A DNA stretch of 36,762 nucleotides from JAVJPJ01 sp040217295 (GTDB lineage Bacteria > Pseudomonadota > Alphaproteobacteria > Rhodobacterales > Rhodobacteraceae): positions 1-36,762 of the forward strand of contig CAYWTM010000023.1 of NCBI GenBank assembly GCA_964460185.1. Direction: 5' to 3'. Made by a program: the position numbers and the translations under genes. This document shows positions 1 through 7,942 of the stretch, piece by piece. The notes under the pieces are model-generated. The model did no database searches and was not told the DNA's origin. It was given only the letters and a program-made list of their open reading frames with translations. Every line of letters starts with the position of its first letter. Position 1 is the first letter of the stretch.

Positions 1-195
1 TTCTCGCTCGCCTCCGCAGTGCAGTGGCGTGAGACGATCATGGCTGAACAGGCCGAGGCCGAGGCGCAAGGGGACGGCTTCCAAGTCTCGTCTGAGTTCG
101 TGCTGACTGACAAGCTGGGAGAGGCTGGGGCAACCGCACTGCTGCTCTGGCCGAGTGGCGCGGGCTTTGCGCCGGATAACTGGCAGGCATACTGA
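1..195 (+). pseudogene. 3' part of an unidentified gene, running into an IS6 right end
   Basis: Frame 1 is open from the window edge to a TGA at 193-195 (64 codons), so it looks like the end of a gene that begins outside the window. From about position 131, however, the same DNA is the 3' end of an IS6-family transposase in another frame. The last 21 or so residues are therefore IS sequence read out of frame, not native protein. Only about 43 residues (1-130) could be original coding sequence; they are Ala/Glu/Gln-rich and I do not recognise them. The simplest reading is a gene truncated by an insertion sequence. It may also not be a gene at all. Confidence 0.35.
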
Positions 196-232
196 CCTAG
201 CTGAGACCGGTTCGAATTCGTCTGACACCACC
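131..232 (+). mobile_element. Right-end remnant of an IS6-family element
   Basis: This stretch aligns without gaps to 26956-27057, the right end of the full-length IS6 copy in this window. It keeps the last codons of the transposase (frame 3, reading NRTAALAEWRGLCAG then TAA at 177-179) and the non-coding tail. A 25-base block at 203-227 is identical to 27028-27052. The element ends near 232 with ctgacaccacc, resembling ctgacagcacc at the other right end. Orientation is plus, as in the other IS6 pieces. No left end is in the window, so the rest of this copy lies upstream or was lost. Confidence 0.8.
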
Positions 233-320
233 CAATTCCGGCTACGATTTCAACGATGATGCCATCGTGCCCGGGGTGGCCTTCTGGACGCGGCGGGTCG
301 AGACGGACCTGCCCGCCTAG
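233..320 (+). pseudogene. C-terminal fragment of an unidentified protein
   Basis: Immediately after the IS right end, frame 3 is open to a TAG at 318-320 and encodes about 28 residues including NDDAIVPGVAFWTRRVETDL. The mixed hydrophobic and charged composition looks like real protein sequence, cut at its 5' side by the IS. The stop overlaps the TAG of the convergent nucleoside hydrolase gene by two bases. I do not recognise the family. It could belong to the gene whose other end was displaced by the IS, but nothing here proves that. Confidence 0.4.
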
Positions 321-1237
321 ATCGCCGCACCCAGCCCCTGCCATAGATGGTCCAGCGCCGGGCCCGCGTCGATCCGCAGGGCCACGTCGATCTCGGCCCC
401 GTCCGCCGTTTGCACCAGTCGGCCTGGATGCGCGTCGCAGTCAACGGCGAGGCGCAGCCGCTCGGTGCCGAAAAGCGCGGGCGCGACAGCCATCAGCATG
501 ACGCATGGGTCGTGCAGCGGGCGCGAGCTGCGTTCCGCATGGCCTGCGAAATAGGCCCGGATCAGGTTGGCGGCGAGGGTGGCGGCCGGTGTGCCGAAGG
601 CGGCCAGGCGGTCAAGATCCTCGGGCGTGGCCCTGAGCCTGCGGGTCACGTCCAGCGGGATCAACGTGACGGGCACCGGTCCGCAGAGGACCATTCGCGC
701 GGCGAGAGGGTCGGCTGCCATGTTGAATTCCGCAAAGCGCCCGGCATTTCCGGGCTCGTCAATGGTTCCCCCCATCGCGATGATGCGCCCGATCCGGGCA
801 TAGGCCACGGGCGCCTCGTTTGCCAGATGGGCAAGGTTGGTCAGCGGCCCAAGAGCCAGAATGCACAGGCTGCCGGCCGGGGCGGCGCGCAGATGCGCGT
901 CCATCAAGGCCATGGCGGACCGGCTGTCGGGCGGAACCCATGCCGGCGGCAAGGGAACCCCGCCCAACCCGTCCGCGCCGTGGATCGCGACCTCGGTCCG
1001 GCCATCGCCGGCAAGGGGGCCCGCCGCCCCCGCTGCATAGGGGATGTCGCCCCGACCCATCGCGGCCAGCAAGCCGCCGACATTCCGGGTCGTCGTGGCG
1101 ATGCCGATGTTGCCGGCCACCGCCGTGACCGCTTCGACCGCGAGGGCGGGCGTGTTCAGGGCGTGGAGAATGGCCACGGCGTCATCGAGGCCGGGGTCGG
1201 TGTCGATGATCACCCGCATCGGACCCGCGGCGGTCAT
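317..1237 (-). CDS. Nucleoside hydrolase (IUNH family)
   Basis: A 306-residue protein of the inosine-uridine nucleoside hydrolase family, which cleaves the N-glycosidic bond of ribonucleosides to give a free base and ribose in the cytoplasm. The Ca2+-binding signature DTDPGLDDA is at residues 12-20, IHGADGLGG at 84-92, AEFN at 167-170, and the C-terminal LHDP motif with the typical catalytic His and the last Ca2+ ligand (H240-D241) near 239-242. Length is normal for the family. I chose the ATG at 1237 because it overlaps the TGA of the upstream M20 peptidase gene in an ATGA; a longer frame exists upstream but runs antisense-like through that gene. It is the last gene of the module A operon. 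The exact nucleoside preference (purine, pyrimidine or both) cannot be read from the sequence. Confidence 0.9.
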   Translation of the reverse strand: MTAAGPMRVIIDTDPGLDDAVAILHALNTPALAVEAVTAVAGNIGIATTTRNVGGLLAAMGRGDIPYAAGAAGPLAGDGRTEVAIHGADGLGGVPLPPAWVPPDSRSAMALMDAHLRAAPAGSLCILALGPLTNLAHLANEAPVAYARIGRIIAMGGTIDEPGNAGRFAEFNMAADPLAARMVLCGPVPVTLIPLDVTRRLRATPEDLDRLAAFGTPAATLAANLIRAYFAGHAERSSRPLHDPCVMLMAVAPALFGTERLRLAVDCDAHPGRLVQTADGAEIDVALRIDAGPALDHLWQGLGAAI

Positions 1238-2646
1238 CGGGCCGCCGGGCCGTCGATCTCTGACAGCGCGGCAAGCACGCGGATGAAGGACCGTACGCCG
1301 CCGGTGAAGCTCGACAGATCGTATTTCTCGTTCGGGCTGTGAATGCGATTGTCGAAGCGCGCGAAGCCCACCAGTAGCGTGTCCATACCGAGCAGGCGTT
1401 TGAATTCTCCCACGATCGGGATCGAACCGCCGGTTCCCGCCAGCGCGGTTTCGGTGCCCCATTCCCGGCTCAAGGCCCCGCGCGTCGCTGTCAGGTAGGG
1501 GCTGTCGAGCGGCAGGGACAGCGCCGGGCTTGCGCCATGGGGCGTGAAGCTGACCGAACAGTCAGCCGGCAAATGGGCGCGGACATGGGCGCGGAAGGCC
1601 TCGCGGATGCGCAGGGGGTCTTGCCCCGCCACCAACCGGAACGACACCTTGGCCGTGGCCCGCGCCGGAATGACCGTCTTGAAACCGGGATCGGTATAGC
1701 CGCCGGTCACGCCGTGGATCTCGCAACTGGGCCGGGCCCAGACCTGTTCCATGATCGAATAGCCGGCCTCGCCGGCGGGGATGGACAGGCCGACATCGGA
1801 CAGGAAGGCCACTTGATCGAAGGGCAGCCGCCGCCATTGCGCCAAGATCTCGGGGGCGAGGTCTTCCACGCCATCGTAAAAGCCCGGCAGCGTCACGCCG
1901 CCGTCAGCGCTGCGCAAGGTCGACAACACATTGGCCACCACCTGAAGCGCGTTGCGCGCGGCATTGCCGAACATACCCGAATGCAGGTCGCGGTCGGCGG
2001 TGGTGATCGTGAACTCCTCCCCCACGAGACCGCGCAGCATGGTGGTGATGGCGGGCGTATGCCTGTCCCACATGTCGGTGTCGCAAACCATCATGATATC
2101 GGCGCGCAGCTCCTCCGCCGTTTCCTCGAGGAACGGCCCGAGGCTGGCGGAGCCCGATTCCTCCTCGCCCTCGAACAGCATCGAGACCTTGATCGGCAGG
2201 CTACCGGTCACGGCGACCCACGCCCGGCATGCCTCGACAAAGGTCAGAAGCTGGCCCTTGTCGTCCGAGGCGCCACGCCCGACGATATGGGTGTCGCCAT
2301 CGGGCGCGGGGCGCAGCACCGGCTCGAACGGGTCGCTGTCCCACAGCTCGAGCGGGTCAACTGGCTGCACGTCGTAATGGCCGTAGAACAGCACGTGGGG
2401 GCCGGGCGCGTCGGTCTGATGCGCCACCACCATCGGATGGCCGCCGGTCGGCCGGACCGACGCGTCGAACCCGAGGCCCGCCAGTTGACCCGCCAACCAG
2501 TCGGCCGCGGCGCGGCAATCCTCGGCATGGGCGGGTACCGTCGAGACCGACGGAATGCGGACCAGGTCGAAGAGGCGGGCAAGGCTGTCCTCCATATGCG
2601 CATCGGCATGGTCGAGCACGGCCTGCAAGGTGTCGGGTTCGGTCAT
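1234..2646 (-). CDS. M20/M28-type zinc peptidase (dipeptidase or amidohydrolase)
   Basis: A 470-residue member of the M20 metallopeptidase family. Metal-binding and catalytic motifs are intact: FYGHYDVQPVD with H90 and D92, GRGASDDKG with the bridging Asp near 128, FEGEEESGS with the general-base Glu pair at 161-162, and a C-terminal His in RIHSPNEKYDL. The dimerisation lid lies between, at about 205-320. Relatives hydrolyse dipeptides, N-acyl amino acids or carbamoyl compounds; the substrate here is unknown. The start at 2646 follows an AAAGGAT ribosome-binding site and lies 4 nt after the amidohydrolase stop. Its place beside nucleoside-degrading enzymes suggests that the imported substrate carries an amide or peptide-like group, or that a ring-opened base is processed, but that is inference. 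Confidence 0.88.
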   Translation of the reverse strand: MTEPDTLQAVLDHADAHMEDSLARLFDLVRIPSVSTVPAHAEDCRAAADWLAGQLAGLGFDASVRPTGGHPMVVAHQTDAPGPHVLFYGHYDVQPVDPLELWDSDPFEPVLRPAPDGDTHIVGRGASDDKGQLLTFVEACRAWVAVTGSLPIKVSMLFEGEEESGSASLGPFLEETAEELRADIMMVCDTDMWDRHTPAITTMLRGLVGEEFTITTADRDLHSGMFGNAARNALQVVANVLSTLRSADGGVTLPGFYDGVEDLAPEILAQWRRLPFDQVAFLSDVGLSIPAGEAGYSIMEQVWARPSCEIHGVTGGYTDPGFKTVIPARATAKVSFRLVAGQDPLRIREAFRAHVRAHLPADCSVSFTPHGASPALSLPLDSPYLTATRGALSREWGTETALAGTGGSIPIVGEFKRLLGMDTLLVGFARFDNRIHSPNEKYDLSSFTGGVRSFIRVLAALSEIDGPAAR

Positions 2647-2650
2647 CGGG

Positions 2651-3988
2651 TCATCCTTTCGCGGCGCGTGCGGCGTCGATGGCGACGATTTCCGCCCGGA
2701 ACCGCCCGGCCACCTGATTGGCATCGGCCAGCACGCGGGCAGGTTCCAGCGTTTCGACGCCGCGGTCGCGCATCAGCCAGACGCCATCGACCATCACGTC
2801 GCGCACATCCGTGGGCATCGCCGCAAAGACCAACACCGAATAGGGGTCATAGATCGGCTGCATTCGGGGCGCGGACAGGTCGATGCGGATCAGGTCGGCG
2901 GCCTTGCCGACCTCGAGCGAGCCGGTCTGCGCCTCAAGGCCCAGCACCCGCGCGCCCTCGATCGTCGCCATGCGGATCACGTCGCGCGTGGGAAGCGGCT
3001 TGCGCGAGCCGCCGCGCAGCTTGCCGAAGATCGACACCACGCCGAACTGTGAAAACAGGTCGAGCGTATTGCCGCTCATCGGGCCATCGGTGGCGATCCC
3101 CACCGGAATGCCCGCGCGACGCATGTCCTCGATCCGCGCTATGCCCCGCCCTGCCTTGCCGTTCGAGCGTGCGTTATGGGCAACGCCGGTGCCGGTGCTT
3201 GCAAGAATGTCGATATCGGCATCCTCGAGCAGCAGGGCATGGGCGGCGATGGCGCCAGGCTTCAACACGCCCGCAGCCGCGCAGACGGCTGTCGTGGTCA
3301 TGCCATGGGTCTGGACCGCCCAGTCGACCTCGGCCACGGTCTCGGCGAGATGGATCATCAGACGCGTGTCCTGGTGTGCCTCGTGCCACAGGGCGGCGCG
3401 CTCCATCACCGCCATGCCGGTCGAATAGGGCGCGTGGGGCGCGATGGCGGCGGTCACGCGGTCCATCCCCGCGCAATGCCCGGCCAGCGCATCGCACAGC
3501 GCAAAGCCCTCGTCGAAACTGCGGTGGTCGGGCGGGTCGAAATCGGCCAACGTCTGCCCGACGACCCCACGCATCCCGGAGGCCATGATGACATCGGCCA
3601 CCTCGGTCTCATGGTAGTACATGTCGGCCACGCAGGTGACGCCGCCCATGATCATCTCGAGCGCCGACAGGGTTGAGCCAACACGCACCATCTCGGGCGA
3701 GACGAACTTGCGCTCGAGCGGTAGCATGTAGCGGAACAGTCGGTCGTCCACGTCCTCCCCCAGCCCTCGGAACAGCGACATCGCCATATGGCAATGCGGG
3801 TTGACCATGCCCGGCATCACGATGTCGCCGGCCATGTCGCGGACCTGCGTGCCGGCGGACACCTGCGGCGGTGCCCCGCCGCCAAGCGCCGCGATCCTGC
3901 CATCCTCGACCATCAGCCATCCGGTCCGGTGCTCGGTCATCGCCGCATCAACCGTCACGAGCCAGGCATTGGTCAGAAGCGTCTTCAT
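2651..3988 (-). CDS. Amidohydrolase, MTA/SAH deaminase type
   Basis: A 445-residue amidohydrolase of the 5-methylthioadenosine/S-adenosylhomocysteine deaminase and chlorohydrolase (TrzN/AtzA-like) group. Visible features are NPHCHMAMSLFRGLGED with the metal pair H65/H67, IHLAET with the next metal His and the substrate Glu, the His in AAHALLL, HNARSNGKAG, and the catalytic Asp in IATDGPMSGNTLDLF. Enzymes of this family deaminate adenine-type nucleosides or hydrolyse substituents from heterocyclic rings. The start at 3988 forms an ATGA overlap with the ABC ATPase gene upstream. With two nucleoside hydrolases and an adenine deaminase-like protein in the same operon, deamination of an adenosine derivative is the most economical guess; guanine or triazine-type substrates cannot be excluded. 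Confidence 0.85.
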   Translation of the reverse strand: MKTLLTNAWLVTVDAAMTEHRTGWLMVEDGRIAALGGGAPPQVSAGTQVRDMAGDIVMPGMVNPHCHMAMSLFRGLGEDVDDRLFRYMLPLERKFVSPEMVRVGSTLSALEMIMGGVTCVADMYYHETEVADVIMASGMRGVVGQTLADFDPPDHRSFDEGFALCDALAGHCAGMDRVTAAIAPHAPYSTGMAVMERAALWHEAHQDTRLMIHLAETVAEVDWAVQTHGMTTTAVCAAAGVLKPGAIAAHALLLEDADIDILASTGTGVAHNARSNGKAGRGIARIEDMRRAGIPVGIATDGPMSGNTLDLFSQFGVVSIFGKLRGGSRKPLPTRDVIRMATIEGARVLGLEAQTGSLEVGKAADLIRIDLSAPRMQPIYDPYSVLVFAAMPTDVRDVMVDGVWLMRDRGVETLEPARVLADANQVAGRFRAEIVAIDAARAAKG

Positions 3989-5046
3989 TCCGGCATCAGG
4001 ATCGCGCAATGGTCGGGATCGGGGATCAGGGTCGCCCGGGTTCCGGGCTCGAACGGGGTGGCAAGCGAGCCATTGGCGACCAGCGGTTCCGCCGCCGCCT
4101 CGCAGCGGTATTGATAGGCGCGCCCCAGATAGGTCCGCAGGCCCAGCGTCGCCGCCAGCCCCTCGGCCGCGGGATCGCCACTCACCCGAAGCCCGTCGGC
4201 CCGTGTCGCGAGGATGAAGGCATCGGGGATCGGCCCCAGCCGGTCCTGCGAGAGACTGAGGGCTGCGCCGTCCCGGGTAACCGCCCTGACGCGCGGCCCG
4301 TCGCGGCCCGTCACGGTCAGCGGGATCAGGTTCTCGAACCCCACGAAGCGGGCGACGAAGCTGTTGGCCGGGCGCTGATACAGCGTCTCGGGCGTGTCGA
4401 GCTGCATGATCCGCCCCTGATCCATGATCGCCACCCGGTCCGAGATCGAAAACGCCTCTTCCTGGTCATGGGTCACATAAAGCGCCGTCGTGCCGTTGGC
4501 GCGCTGGAGCTGCCGGATCTCGACCCGCATGTCGACGCGCAGCTTGGCGTCGAGGTTCGAGAGCGGTTCGTCGAACATCAGAAGCGGCGGTTCGATCACC
4601 AGCGCGCGCGCCAGCGCCACACGTTGCTTCTGGCCCCCCGACAATTCGGCCGGCAGCCGGTCGGCCAGATGCGACAGGCCGACCCGTTCCAGCATGGCCA
4701 TCGCGCGCGCTTTTTGTTCGGCGGCGGGCAGCTTGCGCTGTTTCAGACCGAAGGCGACGTTGTTCATCACGCTGAGGTGGGGAAACAGCGCGTAGCTCTG
4801 GAACACTAGCCCGATGTCGCGGCCATGGGCCGGAAGGCGCGTCAGGTCCTTGTCGCCCAGCCGGATCGTTCCCTTGGTCGGTTGCATGAAGCCCGCGACC
4901 AGCCGCAGGGTCGTGGTCTTGCCGCAGCCCGATGCGCCCAGCAGCGACACAAGCTCGCCGTCGGCCACATGCAGCGACAGGTCCTCCAGCACCTTGGTCG
5001 CGCCATAATGGGCGGTGATCTGGTCGATGGTCAGGGGCAGCGTCAT
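3985..5046 (-). CDS. ABC transporter ATP-binding protein (PotA type)
   Basis: A 353-residue ATPase of the spermidine/putrescine-iron-type importers. Walker A (GASGCGKT, 37-44), the Q-loop in VFQSYALFPH, signature LSGGQKQRVALARAL, Walker B LLMFDEPLSNLDAK and the H-loop THDQ are all canonical, and a C-terminal TOBE-like regulatory region follows from about 235. It energises uptake through the two permeases encoded just upstream. The gene starts 16 nt after the permease stop and its own stop overlaps the amidohydrolase start in ATGA. The PotA-like class is shared by transporters for polyamines, opines, phosphonates and other small polar solutes, so the family does not fix the cargo. Confidence 0.93.
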   Translation of the reverse strand: MTLPLTIDQITAHYGATKVLEDLSLHVADGELVSLLGASGCGKTTTLRLVAGFMQPTKGTIRLGDKDLTRLPAHGRDIGLVFQSYALFPHLSVMNNVAFGLKQRKLPAAEQKARAMAMLERVGLSHLADRLPAELSGGQKQRVALARALVIEPPLLMFDEPLSNLDAKLRVDMRVEIRQLQRANGTTALYVTHDQEEAFSISDRVAIMDQGRIMQLDTPETLYQRPANSFVARFVGFENLIPLTVTGRDGPRVRAVTRDGAALSLSQDRLGPIPDAFILATRADGLRVSGDPAAEGLAATLGLRTYLGRAYQYRCEAAAEPLVANGSLATPFEPGTRATLIPDPDHCAILMPE

Positions 5047-5062
5047 CTGGGCATGGGCCTTT

Positions 5063-5851
5063 TCATTTCGCGACGACCGTCAGGCCGAGCGTCCGCTCGA
5101 CGATGATCATGACGATGATGGTCAGCATCATGAGCAGCACCGACACTGAGGCGACCGTGGGATCGAAGAACTGTTCCACATGCGCGAGGATCTGGATCGG
5201 CAGCGTCGAGATGCCCGGCCCGGTCAGGAACAGCGATACCGACACATCGTTGATTGAGGTGATGAAGGCCAGTATGAAGGCCGCGATCACGCCAGAGCGC
5301 ACATTGGGCAGGACGATGGTGAAGAATGTCTTGACCGGATGCGATCCGAGCGAGACCGCCGCCTCCTCGATCGAGAAATCGAACGATGCCAGCGCGGCCG
5401 AGATCACCCGGATCACATAGGGCAGCACCAACAGCGTGTGCCCGATGAGCAGCGAGGCGAAGACGGGCACGCCGAGTTCCACGTTGACCGAGCGCAAGAG
5501 CGAAAAGCCGATGACGATCTCGGGCACGAGGATCGGCAGCACGAACAGCGTCGAAAGCCAGCCCGGCAGGTGGATGCGATGCCGGTTCAGCGCATAGGCT
5601 GCCGGTATCCCGATCAGCAGCGCGATGAACGTCCCCACCAGTGCCACTTGAAGCGAGGTCACGATGGTCCGGCGAAAGGCGGATATCTCCCAGATGTTCT
5701 CGAACCAGTGCAGGGTCAGCCCCTGTGGCGGAAAGGCCAGAAATGTGGTGTCCGAGACCGAGGCGCCGAAGATGATGACGAGCGGCCCGATCAGGAAGAT
5801 GTAGACCAGAACGGTCATCGCTATCAGGGCGGGATGGATGCTCCGGCTCAT
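5063..5851 (-). CDS. ABC transporter permease (PotC type)
   Basis: A 262-residue inner-membrane permease with about six transmembrane segments; the first is at 10-30 and others follow at about 65-90, 100-125, 130-150, 185-210 and 232-255. A canonical cytoplasmic EAA loop (EEAAVSLGSHPVKTFFTIVLP) contacts the ATPase. Length and architecture match PotC-like permeases. It is paired with the PotB-like gene, whose TGA ends one nucleotide before this ATG, so translational coupling is likely. It forms half of the membrane channel for the cargo delivered by the binding protein encoded at 6751-7788. Confidence 0.92.
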   Translation of the reverse strand: MSRSIHPALIAMTVLVYIFLIGPLVIIFGASVSDTTFLAFPPQGLTLHWFENIWEISAFRRTIVTSLQVALVGTFIALLIGIPAAYALNRHRIHLPGWLSTLFVLPILVPEIVIGFSLLRSVNVELGVPVFASLLIGHTLLVLPYVIRVISAALASFDFSIEEAAVSLGSHPVKTFFTIVLPNVRSGVIAAFILAFITSINDVSVSLFLTGPGISTLPIQILAHVEQFFDPTVASVSVLLMMLTIIVMIIVERTLGLTVVAK

Positions 5852-5852
5852 G

Positions 5853-6677
5853 TCAGGCCGCCATCGGGTTCAGGCGCTTGGCGATGCGCGTCATCACCAG
5901 AACCGTTGTCATGATCACCACCACCATGATCGCCGCAACCGTCGAGGCGCTTACCCAGTCGAAGGTCACCATGGCCCTCTGGTGCAGGAAGGTGCCCATC
6001 ATCATCTGCCGCGTGCCCCCCAAAAGATGCGGCGTGGCGTAAGAGGTGAAGCTTGCGGTAAAGACCAGAACCGCCCCCACGATCAGACCGGGCGTCGCCA
6101 GCGGCAGAACCACCTGCACGAAGGTCCGCGTGGGCGATGCCCCGAGCGAGGCGGAGGCCTGCAACAGGTCGTCGGGGATGTTTTCCAGCACCCCGATCAG
6201 GACCAGGATCATCAGCGGAATGAAGATGTAGATCAACGCGATCACGACCGAGGTCTGCGTGTAGAGCAGCGCGATTGGCCGCTCGATCAGGCCAAGCCAT
6301 TCCAGCGTGTTGTTCATCACCCCGTTGCGGCCGAGGATGATGAGCCAGGCAAAGGATCGCACGACCACGCCCGTCAGCAGCGGAAAGACCGCAAGGATGA
6401 TGAGCACCGATTTCATCCAGGGCGGGCAGCGCGACACGACATAGGCGGTCATCAGCCCCAGCACGAGCGAGACCACGGTGGTGATCGCCGCGACCTCGAA
6501 CGTCCGCCACAGAACCGTCCGCTGAAAGGCCGAATCGAAGAACTCGGCATAGGGGGCCAGCAGCCCGCCCGGCGCGGTGAAGGTCACGCTGATCGTGGCC
6601 GCCACCGGAATGATGAGGAACAGCGACACCGCCAGCGTCGCAGGTGATGACAGCATCCAGCCTGCAAGTCGTTTCAT
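5853..6677 (-). CDS. ABC transporter permease (PotB type)
   Basis: A 274-residue permease with about six transmembrane helices, beginning with an N-terminal helix at about 8-30 and a large periplasmic segment before helix 2. The EAA-loop equivalent reads QASASLGASPTRTFVQVVLP. I chose the ATG at 6677 because it is preceded by GGAAGAT at a suitable distance and gives a short cytoplasmic N-terminus (MKRLAGW); the longer open frame upstream crosses the intergenic hairpin and is not credible. It partners the PotC-like protein. The 73-nt gap between the binding-protein gene and this gene holds a strong stem-loop that probably lowers permease expression relative to the binding protein. Confidence 0.92.
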   Translation of the reverse strand: MKRLAGWMLSSPATLAVSLFLIIPVAATISVTFTAPGGLLAPYAEFFDSAFQRTVLWRTFEVAAITTVVSLVLGLMTAYVVSRCPPWMKSVLIILAVFPLLTGVVVRSFAWLIILGRNGVMNNTLEWLGLIERPIALLYTQTSVVIALIYIFIPLMILVLIGVLENIPDDLLQASASLGASPTRTFVQVVLPLATPGLIVGAVLVFTASFTSYATPHLLGGTRQMMMGTFLHQRAMVTFDWVSASTVAAIMVVVIMTTVLVMTRIAKRLNPMAA

Positions 6678-6706
6678 CCGAGATCTTCCGATGGACGGAG
6701 CGGTGA

Positions 6707-6732
6707 TCCGGGGGGCAGGCATGCCCCCCGGA
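6707..6732 (-). terminator. 11-bp hairpin between binding-protein and permease genes
   Basis: Perfect inverted repeat: left arm tccggggggca (6707-6717), loop ggca, right arm tgccccccgga (6722-6732). It lies downstream of the binding-protein stop and upstream of the PotB-like gene. No U-run follows on the transcribed strand, so it is more likely an mRNA-stabilising or attenuating stem than a full terminator. Confidence 0.75.
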
Positions 6733-6750
6733 AGATGGGCCGGGGCCCGA

Positions 6751-7788
6751 TTACATGCCGAAGATTTCGTTCCAGCGGTTGATCCAGTCATCCAGCGCCG
6801 CGTTCATCGGCACATAGTCGACGCGGTTCAGGCTCGAAATCATCTCGTCCCCATAGGTCCAGGGCGCGGCCTGTTCCGCGGTCAGGGCCACGTTGCTGTT
6901 GACCGGCGCATCCACACCGCGTTCGGCCAGCGTCTGCTGGATCTCGGACGACAGCACGAAGTTCAGGAACATGTGCGCCAGATCGACATTCTCGGCCCCG
7001 GAGGGAATGTTGATCGTGTTGAGCGTGGCGATGTCGCCATCCCCAAGCTCGGCCCAGACGACCGAAGGCACGGCGGCCGGCAGACGACCAAGGGCGAAAT
7101 CCTGCGCCATCGAGACGGTGATTTCCCCCGTGGAGAAGAGGTTAATCATCTCCGACCCGGTGTTGTAGTTTGTCAGCACATTGGGCAGGATTTCCGCCAC
7201 GCCCGCAAAGGCCGCGTCGGGATCGCCATAGGCATCCACGCCCGCCCGCTCGGCCGCACGCATTACGACCATCGGCCCTGCGGTCGTCGTGATGCCCGGC
7301 AGCGACACCTGCGAGGTCAGATCGTCGCGCCAGAGGTCGTTCCACGAGGTGATCGGCTCGGCGACCTCGTCGGCATTGTAGACGATGCCTACGCGTCCGA
7401 TGGTGTAGGCGGGGCCATATTCGCCCTGCGGCGCCTGAGCCAGATCGTAGATCTGCTCGATATTGGGGACCTGTGCGCGGTCGATCGGCTGGAACAGGCC
7501 CAGGTCGATGCCGAGCTGCGAGAAACGGTCGGTCAGGTAGATCACGTCCACCCCTGCTCCTTCCCGCAATTGCAGGCGGCTCAGGCGGTCGGCGTTGTTG
7601 CCGGTCTCGAACACGACCTCGCAGGAACACATCTCCTGAAAGGGGTCGATGATGATTTCCTGCAGCGCGTCGCCGTTGAAGCCCCACCATGATACGGTGA
7701 AGGTGCGATCCTGCGCCAGCGCGGGCGTGACCGCCAGCAGCGTCGCCGCCGACACGGTCGCAAGGGTCAGGCTCAGTCGTTTGGTCAT
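6751..7788 (-). CDS. ABC transporter periplasmic substrate-binding protein (PotD type)
   Basis: A 345-residue periplasmic binding protein of the spermidine/putrescine (PotD/extracellular solute-binding) class. A Sec signal peptide (MTKRLSLTLATVSAATLLAV, cleavage probably after ALA) leads into the mature start QDRTFTVSWWG. A CSC pair near residue 50 is unusual for the family and could form a periplasmic disulphide or bind metal. The start at 7788 has a GGGGGA ribosome-binding site. The gene follows the adenine deaminase-like gene after a 154-nt gap, so it may also have its own promoter. Its operon partners degrade nucleosides rather than polyamines, so a nucleoside or nucleoside derivative is the likelier ligand; that is inference from context only. 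Confidence 0.9.
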   Translation of the reverse strand: MTKRLSLTLATVSAATLLAVTPALAQDRTFTVSWWGFNGDALQEIIIDPFQEMCSCEVVFETGNNADRLSRLQLREGAGVDVIYLTDRFSQLGIDLGLFQPIDRAQVPNIEQIYDLAQAPQGEYGPAYTIGRVGIVYNADEVAEPITSWNDLWRDDLTSQVSLPGITTTAGPMVVMRAAERAGVDAYGDPDAAFAGVAEILPNVLTNYNTGSEMINLFSTGEITVSMAQDFALGRLPAAVPSVVWAELGDGDIATLNTINIPSGAENVDLAHMFLNFVLSSEIQQTLAERGVDAPVNSNVALTAEQAAPWTYGDEMISSLNRVDYVPMNAALDDWINRWNEIFGM

Positions 7789-7942
7789 GATGGTCCCCCG
7801 TTGATGAGGTATCCATTTTCCCTGCGGATACCCTTGATCAGCTTCAATAGGTAGAAGGCAACCGTCGGCTATGCAAGCCATTGCATCCCTCCGAGCATCC
7901 CTCTGATCGGGGAAAAGCAGCGGGCGACTAATTCTTGGGCAA
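7789..7942 (-). promoter_or_regulatory. Intergenic region with inverted repeats before the transporter genes
   Basis: The only large gap inside the module A operon. It contains ggtatcc (7808-7814) and ggatacc (7826-7832) separated by 11 nt, a second perfect inverted repeat atgcaa-gcca-ttgcat (7871-7886), and two copies of gcatccctc (7883-7891 and 7895-7903). The first repeat lies about 20-45 nt upstream of the binding-protein start, where an operator or leader hairpin would act. I cannot assign a known riboswitch class or a clear promoter. Confidence 0.45.

Noticed and set aside
203..232. A tRNA 3' end (T-arm-like ggttcgaat followed by cca)
   Set aside because: There is no acceptor, D or anticodon arm upstream, the T-stem does not pair well, and the same block recurs at 27028 as the right end of an IS6 element.
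1537..3588. A 683-residue open frame on the plus strand
   Set aside because: It is antisense to the M20 peptidase and amidohydrolase genes, both with intact motifs; the composition is Arg/His/Gly-rich and not protein-like.
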